This document shows, one piece after another, positions 54,250-62,282 of a DNA stretch of 64,000 nt. A program made the translations under genes and the position numbers. The DNA lies in the NCBI GenBank assembly GCA_027483605.1, contig JAIXUE010000003.1, positions 31,566 to 95,565 of the forward strand, written 5' to 3'. Each line of letters opens with the position of its first letter. The stretch's first letter is position 1. The notes beneath the pieces were generated by a model. The model ran no database searches and had not been told where the DNA came from. It worked only from the letters and a program-made list of their open reading frames with translations. Source of the DNA: Cryomorphaceae bacterium. Its GTDB lineage: Bacteria > Bacteroidota > Bacteroidia > Flavobacteriales_D > Crocinitomicaceae.

Positions 54250-55134
54250 TTATTCCACAACCCACTTCACACACTGCCCATCCTTGCGAATGAAATACGT
54301 ACCTGGATGTAAACTTGAGAAACGCATTTGGTTAACCCCGGCTTGTAAATCAAAGGATTGAATGGTTCGACCTATGGCATCAGTGAGTTGGATGTTTTCT
54401 AAGGGAAGCTCAGATTCAATATAAAGTTGGCCTGAACTTGGATTGGGCCAAATTTGAACTGAACGCATGAATGTATTTTCCTCCACCCCAACCAAATATT
54501 CACAATCGTTGGCATAGAATGGTTTGTAGGTGCTGAAATTGTCATCCGAATAACAGCGGAAAGGACCGCCTTCGTTGCCGTCAAAAGCCATGGTGCACAT
54601 GTCAAATGGCAGCATGTAAGAACCCGTGAAGCCAATTTTTTCGATGATGGTGTCTTGGAAACCTTGACTTGTAAGGTCGGGGTTGCAAAAGTCTACGACC
54701 AAGTATTTTAAGGTTTGGGCATTGATCACTTTTGTACCTGTGGCCAAGACCTTCAATTGACTGTTTTCTGTGCAACCACCAAACTCAGGCAGGGGCGCCA
54801 TGGGCCAATGCTCACCTACCACCGCATTGAAATTATAGAGCGTTTTCCATTGATTCTGCTCCAAGACATACACCACCCCATTGCTTTCATAAGTGTAGGT
54901 GGTATCGAAAATATAATTTACTGGCGTTACGCCAAAATGCAGCCCATTGAAAGTTTTCTGCAACTTCTGGCAAGTTTGCCCCGCAATAATGGTATCGCCC
55001 ACATTGGCAATCTCTACATACCCGCTTGAAAATCCGATATAGGTATAATGCCATTTTGCACCGGCTGGCGCCCAGTTTTGCGCAAAAGAGAGCGAACTGA
55101 AAACGAGTGCGAAAACGAGGAGTGATGATTTCAT
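54250..55134 (-). CDS. T9SS-sorted secreted protein, paralogue of the gene at 43277
   Basis: 294 residues: signal peptide (FSSLSFAQN), body starting WAPAGAKWHYTYIGFSSGYVEIANVGDTII, and a sorting domain starting VQIWPNPSSGQLYIES. The body matches the gene at 43277-44266 in the WHY...GDTII region and in the NDCEYL segment before the sorting domain. Function unknown. It ends 62 bp from the helical-protein gene. Confidence 0.8.
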   Translation of the reverse strand: MKSSLLVFALVFSSLSFAQNWAPAGAKWHYTYIGFSSGYVEIANVGDTIIAGQTCQKLQKTFNGLHFGVTPVNYIFDTTYTYESNGVVYVLEQNQWKTLYNFNAVVGEHWPMAPLPEFGGCTENSQLKVLATGTKVINAQTLKYLVVDFCNPDLTSQGFQDTIIEKIGFTGSYMLPFDMCTMAFDGNEGGPFRCYSDDNFSTYKPFYANDCEYLVGVEENTFMRSVQIWPNPSSGQLYIESELPLENIQLTDAIGRTIQSFDLQAGVNQMRFSSLHPGTYFIRKDGQCVKWVVE

Positions 55135-55156
55135 GGTGTTGATTTACAGGATGAAA

Positions 55157-56329
55157 TTAGCGATTAAACTGAAAACCGATGCCCAGGTTGCAGCCAAAAT
55201 TGATGTATTTACGGTAGCTGAAAATCTCTGGTGGCGTTTTGACGCTATTGAAATTCAGATAGGGCGTTAGCGAGACAAACAGGTTCTGACGGTTGGCGCG
55301 CAGTTCTACCTGTAAGCTTTGTTGGAAGTTGAATTTCGGGCTCAAAAAGGCGTACATACCTACGCCATTTCTGTTCGGGTAGTAGCCGATTTGCTCTTTG
55401 ACACGTGTACCGATGGAGGCGCTATATTTCGGGATCACTGAAAAACCATTTCTTTGGAAGCGATAGCCAATGCTCAAGGGGATTTGAATGAATTGGTATT
55501 CATTTTTATTGACGTATTTGGCTTTAAAATAAGTGGTGTCTTGTAAACCTAAATAAGTTAGAGATGGAGTCAAGGAGTAGTCTATGTAATCATAGTTGGC
55601 TTGCTCGCCCAGACTCGTTAGCCAGATTCCGGCACCCCATTGCAGCTTACCTGAGTAATTGTAAAACTGGAGGCCAAAATTGGTGGTGGTCAGTACAGAT
55701 TCTGATTGTGTCAGCTTCAAATCATAGGCGCTCACCACATTGAAATCGCTGTATAAATAGCTTTTCGTAAAATTCACGCCAGAATAAACGCTGGCCTCCC
55801 ACTTGCGTTTTGGGGTTTGCTGAGGGCGCTGTGTTTTAAAGGTGTTTAACTGCGACGGAACAAGCAAACCAAGAACTAATGCTTTCATAGTTTGAAGTGA
55901 AGATCCAATACGCGGCGTGTCAATTGTCAATTCTTGACGGTTTAGAATAGCACTATCAAGAGGCGGTAAATTTGAAGCCTCTTGCATAAGTTCTATCTTA
56001 TTTTCTGATTGAGGTAAAGTATTTTTAATGATTGATAATGATGAATTTAGCTGTGCATTTTTACTTTGATGTATCAAAGATTCATACGGAAAAGAGGGTG
56101 TTTTAATCTGCAGTAAATTTGGCTCATTCAAGAATGAACTCATGCCGTAAATCAAGAAAGTGATGCTGAGCGCCATGCCTTTGAGCCAATCCAAAAAGAA
56201 CCCGCCTCTGCGCTTTTTTTCGTCTAGGCGCTTTTCTAGATCTTGCATGAAATCTAAATCAAGCGAAGGCATCTCACCAAGTGCTGCTTCCCGATATTGT
56301 GTTTCAAATGAAGTCAGTTGATTCTTCAT
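55157..56329 (-). CDS. Putative anti-sigma / outer-membrane beta-barrel fusion
   Basis: 390 residues from the ATG at 56329, which overlaps the sigma factor stop (ATGA). Residues 1-45 are charged and cytoplasmic in character (LDFMQDLEKRLDEKKRRGG); 48-66 form one membrane helix (WLKGMALSITFLIYGMSSFL); about 67-170 are a polar linker; 175-390 have alternating beta strands as in PorT/OmpA-like eight-strand barrels (KWEASVYSGVNFTKSY, IQIPLSIGYRFQ), ending GIGFQFNR. There is no cleavable signal peptide. Coupling to an ECF sigma gene suggests the head is the anti-sigma factor. If so one chain would link cytoplasm, inner membrane, periplasm and outer membrane. The anti-sigma role is inference from position. 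Confidence 0.7.
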   Translation of the reverse strand: MKNQLTSFETQYREAALGEMPSLDLDFMQDLEKRLDEKKRRGGFFLDWLKGMALSITFLIYGMSSFLNEPNLLQIKTPSFPYESLIHQSKNAQLNSSLSIIKNTLPQSENKIELMQEASNLPPLDSAILNRQELTIDTPRIGSSLQTMKALVLGLLVPSQLNTFKTQRPQQTPKRKWEASVYSGVNFTKSYLYSDFNVVSAYDLKLTQSESVLTTTNFGLQFYNYSGKLQWGAGIWLTSLGEQANYDYIDYSLTPSLTYLGLQDTTYFKAKYVNKNEYQFIQIPLSIGYRFQRNGFSVIPKYSASIGTRVKEQIGYYPNRNGVGMYAFLSPKFNFQQSLQVELRANRQNLFVSLTPYLNFNSVKTPPEIFSYRKYINFGCNLGIGFQFNR

Positions 56330-56871
56330 GATGTTTTGTTTTGTAGTTGTTCGGCAATCAATTTGCGGGCTTTGAGAATGTGCCACTTCACTAAACCATA
56401 GCTGATCCCAAGCTGTTGCGCAATCTCTTCACGAGTGAGCTCTTCAATGACATAAAGATTGAAAATCACGCGGCTCGCTTCTGGCAAGGCATCGACAAAC
56501 TCAAAAAGTATTTTGGATGCATCTTCTTGCTGCAAAATCAAATCTGTTGGTACGCTGTCAGGCAGGTCTATGTTGCTATCCACTTGCTGAAAAAAGGAAT
56601 GGTACCTTTGTTTTTTTCGATACTGGTCTATAAATTCATTTCTGACAATAACGCTCAAAAAAGCTGGAAAAGACTTTTGCAAATCGAAAGTTTCTATGCG
56701 GTCTAGGGCCTTTAAAAATGCCGTGTTGGCTATGCTCATTTGGTCTTCTTTATGCAAGCTCAAACGAGCCAAACGCTGCAGCATGAACGGAAAACAATAG
56801 GCATACAATTCCATGATGAAGCGACGGTCTCGCTTTTGAATCAATGCTATTTTATCTTTTGTAAGTTCCAA
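56326..56871 (-). CDS. ECF-type RNA polymerase sigma factor
   Basis: 181 residues. Region 2 is seen in MSIANTAFLKALDRIETFDLQKSFPAFLSVIVRNEFIDQYRKKQR, and region 4 in ALPEASRVIFNLYVIEELTREEIAQQLGISYGLVKWHILKARKLI. It is a sigma-70-family factor of the extracytoplasmic-function group and would direct RNA polymerase to an unknown regulon. It overlaps the barrel-fusion gene by 4 bp and lies 22 bp after another barrel gene, in one apparent operon. Confidence 0.92.
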   Translation of the reverse strand: MELTKDKIALIQKRDRRFIMELYAYCFPFMLQRLARLSLHKEDQMSIANTAFLKALDRIETFDLQKSFPAFLSVIVRNEFIDQYRKKQRYHSFFQQVDSNIDLPDSVPTDLILQQEDASKILFEFVDALPEASRVIFNLYVIEELTREEIAQQLGISYGLVKWHILKARKLIAEQLQNKTS

Positions 56872-56893
56872 ATGTGTACGCTTGTGCTGAACG

Positions 56894-57721
56894 CTATTTT
56901 CTATTCAAATAATATTTCAAACCAAACATATGGCCAGACTGAAAAGAAAACCAAGATGAAGGCACGTTTTTCACCGCGAAGAAATCATAACAGATGCGGT
57001 TTTCATAAGTCAAAAACCAACGCTGATTTTCAGCAAGTTTGTCGTGCAGGCTATATTCTAGGCCAAAACTGGCGTAGATTCCTGCATTGAAGTTGTGTTT
57101 GGCAAAATTGCCGATAACATCTTGACTTAACAAATCGCTGGCACTATAACCATGAATACCATAAATTTCACCATATGTAACAGTTGAACTCAAGATTGTG
57201 CTGATCTGATTACCGAGACTAAAACCCACATAAAGACCTGCACCAAAATGAAACAATAATTGCTTGTTAATTTTGACTTGTTGGAGGTAAGCGTAATCAA
57301 TAGTTAGAACAGGCGAAGTATGGTTTACACGCATATCGTTGATGGCACCAAAAGGAAATGCCACTGAATCAGGATAAGTTATGTATTGCGTTAAAAAAGA
57401 ACTCAGCATTCTAGAATTCAGAGAGATGCCAAAGCGTTGCGCGGCGTTAGTCTTTGAATTAAACAATTGAACATTTGCGTTGTAAATAGGGCGCATGCGC
57501 AAATTGGTGAGCGCTTTAGGTGTGCCCCAAACCAAAACGCCCTCGTACTGATTTTGAAGAATAGCCTCATAGTTGGCATAGGAAGCAGCTGGTATTTTGG
57601 TACTCATGACACCACCCGCATTCAATTGATAACTATCTAGTTTCCAATTATGCACTTTCTGAGCATTTGCCACAGCGCTGAGCAGTAGACAAGTGGTAAA
57701 TGCTATTTTTATTTTCATCAT
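56894..57721 (-). CDS. Outer-membrane beta-barrel protein of the sigma-factor operon
   Basis: 275 residues with a signal peptide (LLSAVANAQK) and many amphipathic beta strands (FHFGAGLYVGFSLGNQISTIL, GIYASFGLEYSL), ending FGLKYYLNRK. The overall look recalls PorP/SprF-type barrels, but the usual NPA...G start motif is absent, so a link with the T9SS motor is not claimed. As the first gene before the sigma factor, it may be the outer-membrane signal input or a target of the regulon. Confidence 0.75.
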   Translation of the reverse strand: MMKIKIAFTTCLLLSAVANAQKVHNWKLDSYQLNAGGVMSTKIPAASYANYEAILQNQYEGVLVWGTPKALTNLRMRPIYNANVQLFNSKTNAAQRFGISLNSRMLSSFLTQYITYPDSVAFPFGAINDMRVNHTSPVLTIDYAYLQQVKINKQLLFHFGAGLYVGFSLGNQISTILSSTVTYGEIYGIHGYSASDLLSQDVIGNFAKHNFNAGIYASFGLEYSLHDKLAENQRWFLTYENRICYDFFAVKNVPSSWFSFQSGHMFGLKYYLNRK

Positions 57722-57839
57722 GATTTGAAGTTTACACCTATCTTACGCTACGTTTTGCAAATAAGGAAGTCGAATGCGCAAAAAAAAATAAATGATTGAC
57801 CTTGCTTCCTTTTTGACCGCTTTGTACGTAAAGTTAAGT

Positions 57840-58508
57840 ATGAAAACAATAATAAATATCTTAAGCACCCTTTTCGCTGTTTGTTTATTCACTCAAAAAG
57901 TTGATGCACAGCATCAAATTTCCATCCAGACAAATCCATTGAATTATTTTTTTGACCAGACACCTCAAAAGACCAATGATGATGGTTTTTCACCATTTTC
58001 CTTGGGGCTTCAATATCAATATCAAAAACCCTCACTAAAACTAGTTTCAGTTCAATTCAATATTTTTAGTGATGCAAATAAATGGAGCGCTGGATCCGTA
58101 GATTCCGTTTGTCTTAACTTACGGAGAATCAAAGAAACAAATGTCCTTTTTTCAAATAAAAAGCAGTTCGTCAATAAATTAAACTGGACCTATGGTCTAG
58201 GTCCAACGCTAAGAACGGAATTTTTTGCAATCGACACTGTAGCTACGCCCCAAGATGCTGAACTTATTGATTATTATCAAAGTAATCACCTACAATTAGG
58301 CGTTAAAGGGCAAATAGCTATTCATTACACACCATTGAATTGGCTCACAGTATACAGCCAATTGAACTTTTCTGGCTATTTGCTAAGCAGACAGATTGCC
58401 AGAAACTACAACGAGGATTTCATTAATGATTTCGGACTCAATCAACGCTTCAATTACCCAAGCCGCTTTCATGCTTCATTGACCTTTGGCGTGGGCATCA
58501 ACTTTTAA
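57840..58508 (+). CDS. Outer-membrane beta-barrel protein, unknown
   Basis: 222 residues from the ATG at 57840, which gives a good signal peptide (FAVCLFTQKVDAQ); the track's start 16 codons earlier is less likely. Beta-strand rich (FSPFSLGLQYQYQ, LQLGVKGQIAIHY), ending in LTFGVGINF with a terminal Phe as in many barrel proteins. No family recognised. Divergent from the sigma-factor operon and followed after 15 bp by a T9SS gene. Confidence 0.7.
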   Translation: MKTIINILSTLFAVCLFTQKVDAQHQISIQTNPLNYFFDQTPQKTNDDGFSPFSLGLQYQYQKPSLKLVSVQFNIFSDANKWSAGSVDSVCLNLRRIKETNVLFSNKKQFVNKLNWTYGLGPTLRTEFFAIDTVATPQDAELIDYYQSNHLQLGVKGQIAIHYTPLNWLTVYSQLNFSGYLLSRQIARNYNEDFINDFGLNQRFNYPSRFHASLTFGVGINF

Positions 58509-58523
58509 ATCTGTTCAAAACAC

Positions 58524-59156
58524 ATGAAAAAACTACTGTTCTTCCTTTTCTTTATCTGTTCGACAAACTTGTTTGCGCAGTACATCGACAATATTGTACT
58601 CAACAACAGCACGCCACCATCGCTACACATTTATGGCGCATATGGCAGTACGGGTATTTCAATTACCTCCATTACGCATGAAGTATCAGACACATTCAAA
58701 ATCAAGCTCTTCTTCAAGGATTGCCCGGGCCTAACCGTAATTGTTCCTTTTGACACTATCATACAGTTCGATAACAACTGGCCCGCTGCACCCACCCAAC
58801 TCCAAGCGCTCTCCATTATAGACACCAACACCACCGACCTCAATTGCGGCCCCGTCACCGCATTCGACACACTCTACACCTACAATGCCACTTGGCAAAG
58901 CCTCAATGTCGGCAACCATCCTGTCAAGCCCAATGTCAAGGTCTACCCCAACCCTACTTCAGATTTCATCACGATTGAAAACAACGATGCCGAGCCATTT
59001 CTTTCGATCGAACTACTCGATTACGCAGGCAAACGCATTAAAAGTTTTGACCCGAGTAATACTTCAGTCAATCTGAGCGATTTAGCACCAGGTGTTTATT
59101 TGCTTCAAATGATCACTGCGCAAGGTAAGTTTTGTGAGCAGATTTGTTTGGAGTAG
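58524..59156 (+). CDS. Short T9SS-sorted secreted protein
   Basis: 210 residues: signal peptide (STNLFAQY), a body of about 110 residues with no known motif, and a type IX sorting domain (VYPNPTSDFITIENND to the end). The sorting domain is nearly the same as in the two large genes downstream at both protein and DNA level, whereas the body is not related. Confidence 0.8.
   Translation: MKKLLFFLFFICSTNLFAQYIDNIVLNNSTPPSLHIYGAYGSTGISITSITHEVSDTFKIKLFFKDCPGLTVIVPFDTIIQFDNNWPAAPTQLQALSIIDTNTTDLNCGPVTAFDTLYTYNATWQSLNVGNHPVKPNVKVYPNPTSDFITIENNDAEPFLSIELLDYAGKRIKSFDPSNTSVNLSDLAPGVYLLQMITAQGKFCEQICLE
58942..59026 (+). repeat. Sorting-domain DNA cassette, copy 1
   Basis: 85 bp encoding the start of the type IX sorting domain. 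It is about 84 percent identical by eye to copies at 61791-61875 and 63646-63730. Confidence 0.6.
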
Positions 59157-59372
59157 TTGAAATTTATAAAAAAACGACTATCACATTTCTCAAAGAAAAT
59201 AAACAATCGTTCGTTCAACGTTAAACAACTTTCCGTTTTCTTTGATCACCTCGCTGTTCGAATACGCCAGCCATTTCTCAAGCGTGAGTTCTTGACCCCT
59301 AGCCCCAAGAAAAATGCAATAAATGGAAATAAAGAGGCGAATCATGCGTGGAAGCTAAGAAAAATACAACCG

Positions 59373-59395
59373 GAAAATCAAAATTATTGATTTTC
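59373..59395. repeat. Perfect 9-bp inverted repeat upstream of a barrel gene
   Basis: GAAAATCAA-AATTA-TTGATTTTC, 25 bp before the ATG at 59420. The 263-bp gap around it otherwise has no convincing gene (the 77-codon ORF at 59157 starts with TTG and has no support). Possible weak terminator or protein-binding site. Confidence 0.3.
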
Positions 59396-59419
59396 AATAT
59401 CTGTTATAAAACACCACTA

Positions 59420-60106
59420 ATGAAACTACTCATCTATTTTCTACTGTCCATTCTGACCTTTAAAGCTTTCACCCAAGACAATTCCCAATTCAATAAATTT
59501 CAATTCGGTATCAATGTCTCACCAGATTATAGCTTTAAAACCTACCGAAGTTTCTACGAGCGTCCGAAGTTAGGTTATACCACCGGGCTCAACGCGTGTT
59601 ATCAACTCAATCGGCGTATTTCACTTGAGACAGGCCTTCAATATTCAAACAAAGGATGTCAAACAGAAACAATTGATATCGTTTTGAATGAACCTGATCC
59701 TGCTGTTCCAAATCAAGCTAAATACATCTACAACCTACACTTTATCGATATTCCCCTCAAAGCTAATTTATACTATGGCAGCGGAAAGTCTCGGTTTTTC
59801 ACAAGTATTGGCCTCACGACCAATTTCTATATCAATGAAACACAAACCAATATCTTCACTTATCCGGCCCGTAGAGAACGCGAAAGCTTTATCACCGATG
59901 CAGACCTACGAAAGGTCAATTTCTCACCAACCTTAAGCTTCGGTTTCGATTATCAAATCAATGCGCAAAACCACATCAGGTTTGAACCGACTATTCGCTT
60001 TGCACTTTTAAACGTAACTGATGGCGCATCACTTATCAATTTACCATCAGGGAAATTGTTCAATGCGGGCTTGAATATTTCTTATTATTTGGGAGGGGCC
60101 AAATAA
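59420..60106 (+). CDS. PorT-like outer-membrane beta-barrel protein
   Basis: 228 residues from the ATG at 59420, which gives a signal peptide (LTFKAFTQD); the track's ORF starts 24 codons too early. Strand pattern typical of the OMP_b-brl_2/PorT group: FQFGINVSPDYSFKTY, TTGLNACYQLNRRISLETGLQYSNKG, FIDIPLKANLYYG, FFTSIGLTTNFYI. Such small barrels are numerous in Bacteroidota and mostly of unknown role; this one should not be taken for the T9SS PorT itself. Confidence 0.8.
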   Translation: MKLLIYFLLSILTFKAFTQDNSQFNKFQFGINVSPDYSFKTYRSFYERPKLGYTTGLNACYQLNRRISLETGLQYSNKGCQTETIDIVLNEPDPAVPNQAKYIYNLHFIDIPLKANLYYGSGKSRFFTSIGLTTNFYINETQTNIFTYPARRERESFITDADLRKVNFSPTLSFGFDYQINAQNHIRFEPTIRFALLNVTDGASLINLPSGKLFNAGLNISYYLGGAK

Positions 60107-60427
60107 CTACTTCGTAAAGAAACTTTTGTGGGAAACTTCTATTGAAGAATGAATTATTTTGAAAATCAGAAGATAAAACATTTAGGTCAGCAGTTATCCT
60201 TATGAAATCATCTTCAGTAAAAACGGGCAGGAAATACGCCGACATTGTGGCTTTACGCTCGAGGCTAAAGAGGATTATTTCATTCAAACTAAAACCTTGA
60301 TTGAAAAACTTCTTTTAGAAAAAACATCTTAATTGGAGTCTATTTTGAGGCAACGTTTTAATTGAGCGTTCAGAATGCACCACCCAATTTTCAAATGGGA
60401 AGCGTTACAATTGCGTAATATACTTTT
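60107..60427. other. Intergenic stretch of 321 bp
   Basis: No complete gene is seen. It contains one start-less open frame (listed separately) and the promoter region of the T9SS gene at 60428. The minus-strand ORF at 60060-60287 is not supported, since it runs into the end of the barrel gene. Confidence 0.5.
60186..60332 (+). pseudogene. Possible gene fragment, start missing
   Basis: 48 open codons after a stop, with natural-looking composition: YPYEIIFSKNGQEIRRHCGF followed by TLEAKEDYFIQTKTLIEKLL and a stop. No ATG in frame. It reads like the C-terminal piece of a decayed gene, but I cannot assign a family. Confidence 0.25.
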
Positions 60428-62005
60428 ATGAAGCACTTCCTTTTTCTTTGCGCCTTTCTACATTTCTCAGATGCGATTGCGCAGATCAGTTCGATCTCTA
60501 GTCAATTTTGCATAGGTTCAACATCAAGCGACATCGCAGTTAAACAGGCTCGGCTGAGTAACGGTAATAAAATTTTAATCACTCAAAGTAATTCCCCTGC
60601 TTCTGGAGATAAAACTGAGAATAGCCGTGGTGATTACGATATTTGGATTGTTTGTTTGGATCCGAATGATCAGATTGTTTGGGAGAAAACCATTGGTGGC
60701 ACCAACATTGACCTTCCTTCGGATCTCTTGATTAGTGCTGATCAAAACATCTACATCGGAGGAACCACAAAATCGCCAGCAAGTTTCGAGCAAAGTAATC
60801 CATTATATGGCTCTTGGGATGCTTGGTTAATTAAAATGACTAGCTCAGGAAACATTTTGTGGGATAAAAATTACGGTGGAACAGCAATGGACGGATTCTC
60901 AGATTTAATTGAACTTCCATCTGGAAACATAATGGCATTTGGTTCATCTGCATCGAGTAATTCAGGAAATAAGACCTCTATAAGCTTTGGCTCGATCGAT
61001 GTTTGGTGCCTAAAACTCAATTCAAACGGTACTGTACTTAACGATTGGAGTATTGGTGGTGCTGACATTGATACAAGACCAATTGTTGTGCAGTCGAGTC
61101 CTAATCATCTAAAGCTAGTATGCGAATCGTTATCGAATATTTCTGGTTTAAAATCAGAAAATTGCTTTGGGGCAACTGATCTTTGGGCACTTGATTTAGA
61201 TACAAATTGTGCTATTCAGCAACAAAAAACAATTGGAGGTTCAGATATCGATGGAGTTTCTGATATTTTACTGAGTAACAATGGAGACTTACTTATATTG
61301 TCTCAAAGCTGGTCTAATATATCAGGTCTTAAATCTGAAGATTCATATGGCTTGATGGATACTTGGCTATTGAAACTAAACAACAATTTAGAAATTGTCT
61401 TACAAAAAACAATTGGTGGAGTTGGTCAAGATTATGGAAGTCGCATTCATGAACTAGCGAATGGAAATATTGTTGTTGCCGCAAATTCTGACTCCCCTCA
61501 AAATCCTTTTAAAACCGAAGCAAACATCGGACTTACGGACGTTTGGATGTATGCAGTTGCTGCGAATTTCAATTTTATTGCAGATCAAACATTAGGAACA
61601 ACTTCAGATGACAATGTGGTTGATTTTGAATTGGAACAAAACGCAGCCAACATTAGCGTTCTCGCATCCTCAAACGGTTCTGCGCAAAATGACAAATCAT
61701 GCCCTGGAAATGGCGCTTTCGACATTTGGGGCTTTACACTGAATTCTACGCTTCAAACAAAAGACATTCCATCCACATCATCCATTAAGGTCTACCCCAA
61801 CCCCACCTCCAATTTCATCACCATTGCAAACAACAACGCCGAGCAATTGCTTTCCATCGACCTACTCGACTACGCAGGCAAACGTCTTAAAAGTTTTGAC
61901 CCGACAAGTACTTCTTTATCCTTAGCGGGTTTCTCTCCAGGAATTTATTTACTTCAAATGACTACTGCTGGTGGCCAGTTTTGTGAACGAATACGTTTAG
62001 AATAA
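60428..62005 (+). CDS. T9SS-sorted repeat (propeller-like) protein A
   Basis: 525 residues: signal peptide (HFSDAIAQI), about six repeats of roughly 60-70 residues each containing a K-x-I/Y-GG-x-x-x-D motif (KTIGGTNID, KNYGGTAMD, WSIGGADID, KTIGGSDID, KTIGGVGQD) and an aromatic DxW segment (YDIWIVCLDPNDQIVW), and a sorting domain from VYPNPTSNFITI. Probably a beta-propeller on the cell surface. The gene at 62283 is a tandem paralogue of equal length. Ligand or enzymatic role unknown. Confidence 0.82.
   Translation: MKHFLFLCAFLHFSDAIAQISSISSQFCIGSTSSDIAVKQARLSNGNKILITQSNSPASGDKTENSRGDYDIWIVCLDPNDQIVWEKTIGGTNIDLPSDLLISADQNIYIGGTTKSPASFEQSNPLYGSWDAWLIKMTSSGNILWDKNYGGTAMDGFSDLIELPSGNIMAFGSSASSNSGNKTSISFGSIDVWCLKLNSNGTVLNDWSIGGADIDTRPIVVQSSPNHLKLVCESLSNISGLKSENCFGATDLWALDLDTNCAIQQQKTIGGSDIDGVSDILLSNNGDLLILSQSWSNISGLKSEDSYGLMDTWLLKLNNNLEIVLQKTIGGVGQDYGSRIHELANGNIVVAANSDSPQNPFKTEANIGLTDVWMYAVAANFNFIADQTLGTTSDDNVVDFELEQNAANISVLASSNGSAQNDKSCPGNGAFDIWGFTLNSTLQTKDIPSTSSIKVYPNPTSNFITIANNNAEQLLSIDLLDYAGKRLKSFDPTSTSLSLAGFSPGIYLLQMTTAGGQFCERIRLE
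61791..61875 (+). repeat. Sorting-domain DNA cassette, copy 2
   Basis: 85 bp differing at only two positions from 63646-63730, in genes whose upstream coding parts are much less alike. It is GC-richer than the preceding AT-rich body of the gene. Confidence 0.75.
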
Positions 62006-62014
62006 TCGCTATAA

Positions 62015-62033
62015 ACGAGTCATTTACACTCGT
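62015..62033. terminator. Small hairpin after the T9SS gene
   Basis: ACGAGT-CATTTAC-ACTCGT, a perfect 6-bp stem 10 bp after the stop at 62005. No T-run follows, so it is a weak terminator candidate. Confidence 0.25.
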
Positions 62034-62119
62034 AAGCTTTGAATTGAATAAATGCAATTTTGTTTAGTATGAATCTTACAATTGAATGAAAACCAATTGT
62101 TAAACCAAACAAATCAAAG

Positions 62120-62194
62120 ATGAAAAAACTAATTTCCTTCTTGATTACATTGAATATAATCTTGTTAGCCCTTTCTCTTTTTTCGATTGGCTAG
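62120..62194 (+). CDS. Possible 24-residue hydrophobic peptide or signal-peptide stub
   Basis: ATG-initiated frame reading MKKLISFLITLNIILLALSL and then FSIG before a TAG. It looks exactly like an export signal cut off by a stop. It may be a small membrane peptide or the leftover start of a lost secreted gene. The 277-bp gap between the two T9SS genes holds nothing else recognisable. Confidence 0.3.
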   Translation: MKKLISFLITLNIILLALSLFSIG

Positions 62195-62282
62195 GTGCAG
62201 TTGCGTGTTGCCTTGACTTTGAATAAACAGTGTCGACCACTCCAAATGTCTTTCGCAAACGTTTAGCTAGAAAACTTTGCGT

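Noticed and set aside
56740-57090. 116-codon plus ORF across the sigma/barrel junction
   Set aside because: Antisense to two genes with clear features; product is basic and without motif.
56894-57721. Assignment as PorP/SprF of the T9SS motor
   Set aside because: Barrel-like, but without the characteristic N-terminal motif and not next to other T9SS genes.
59157-59390. 77-codon plus ORF after the short T9SS gene
   Set aside because: TTG start directly at the previous stop, low-complexity Lys/Asn-rich product, no family; treated as non-coding.
60060-60287. 75-codon minus ORF
   Set aside because: Runs antisense into the end of the barrel gene and has no recognisable motif.
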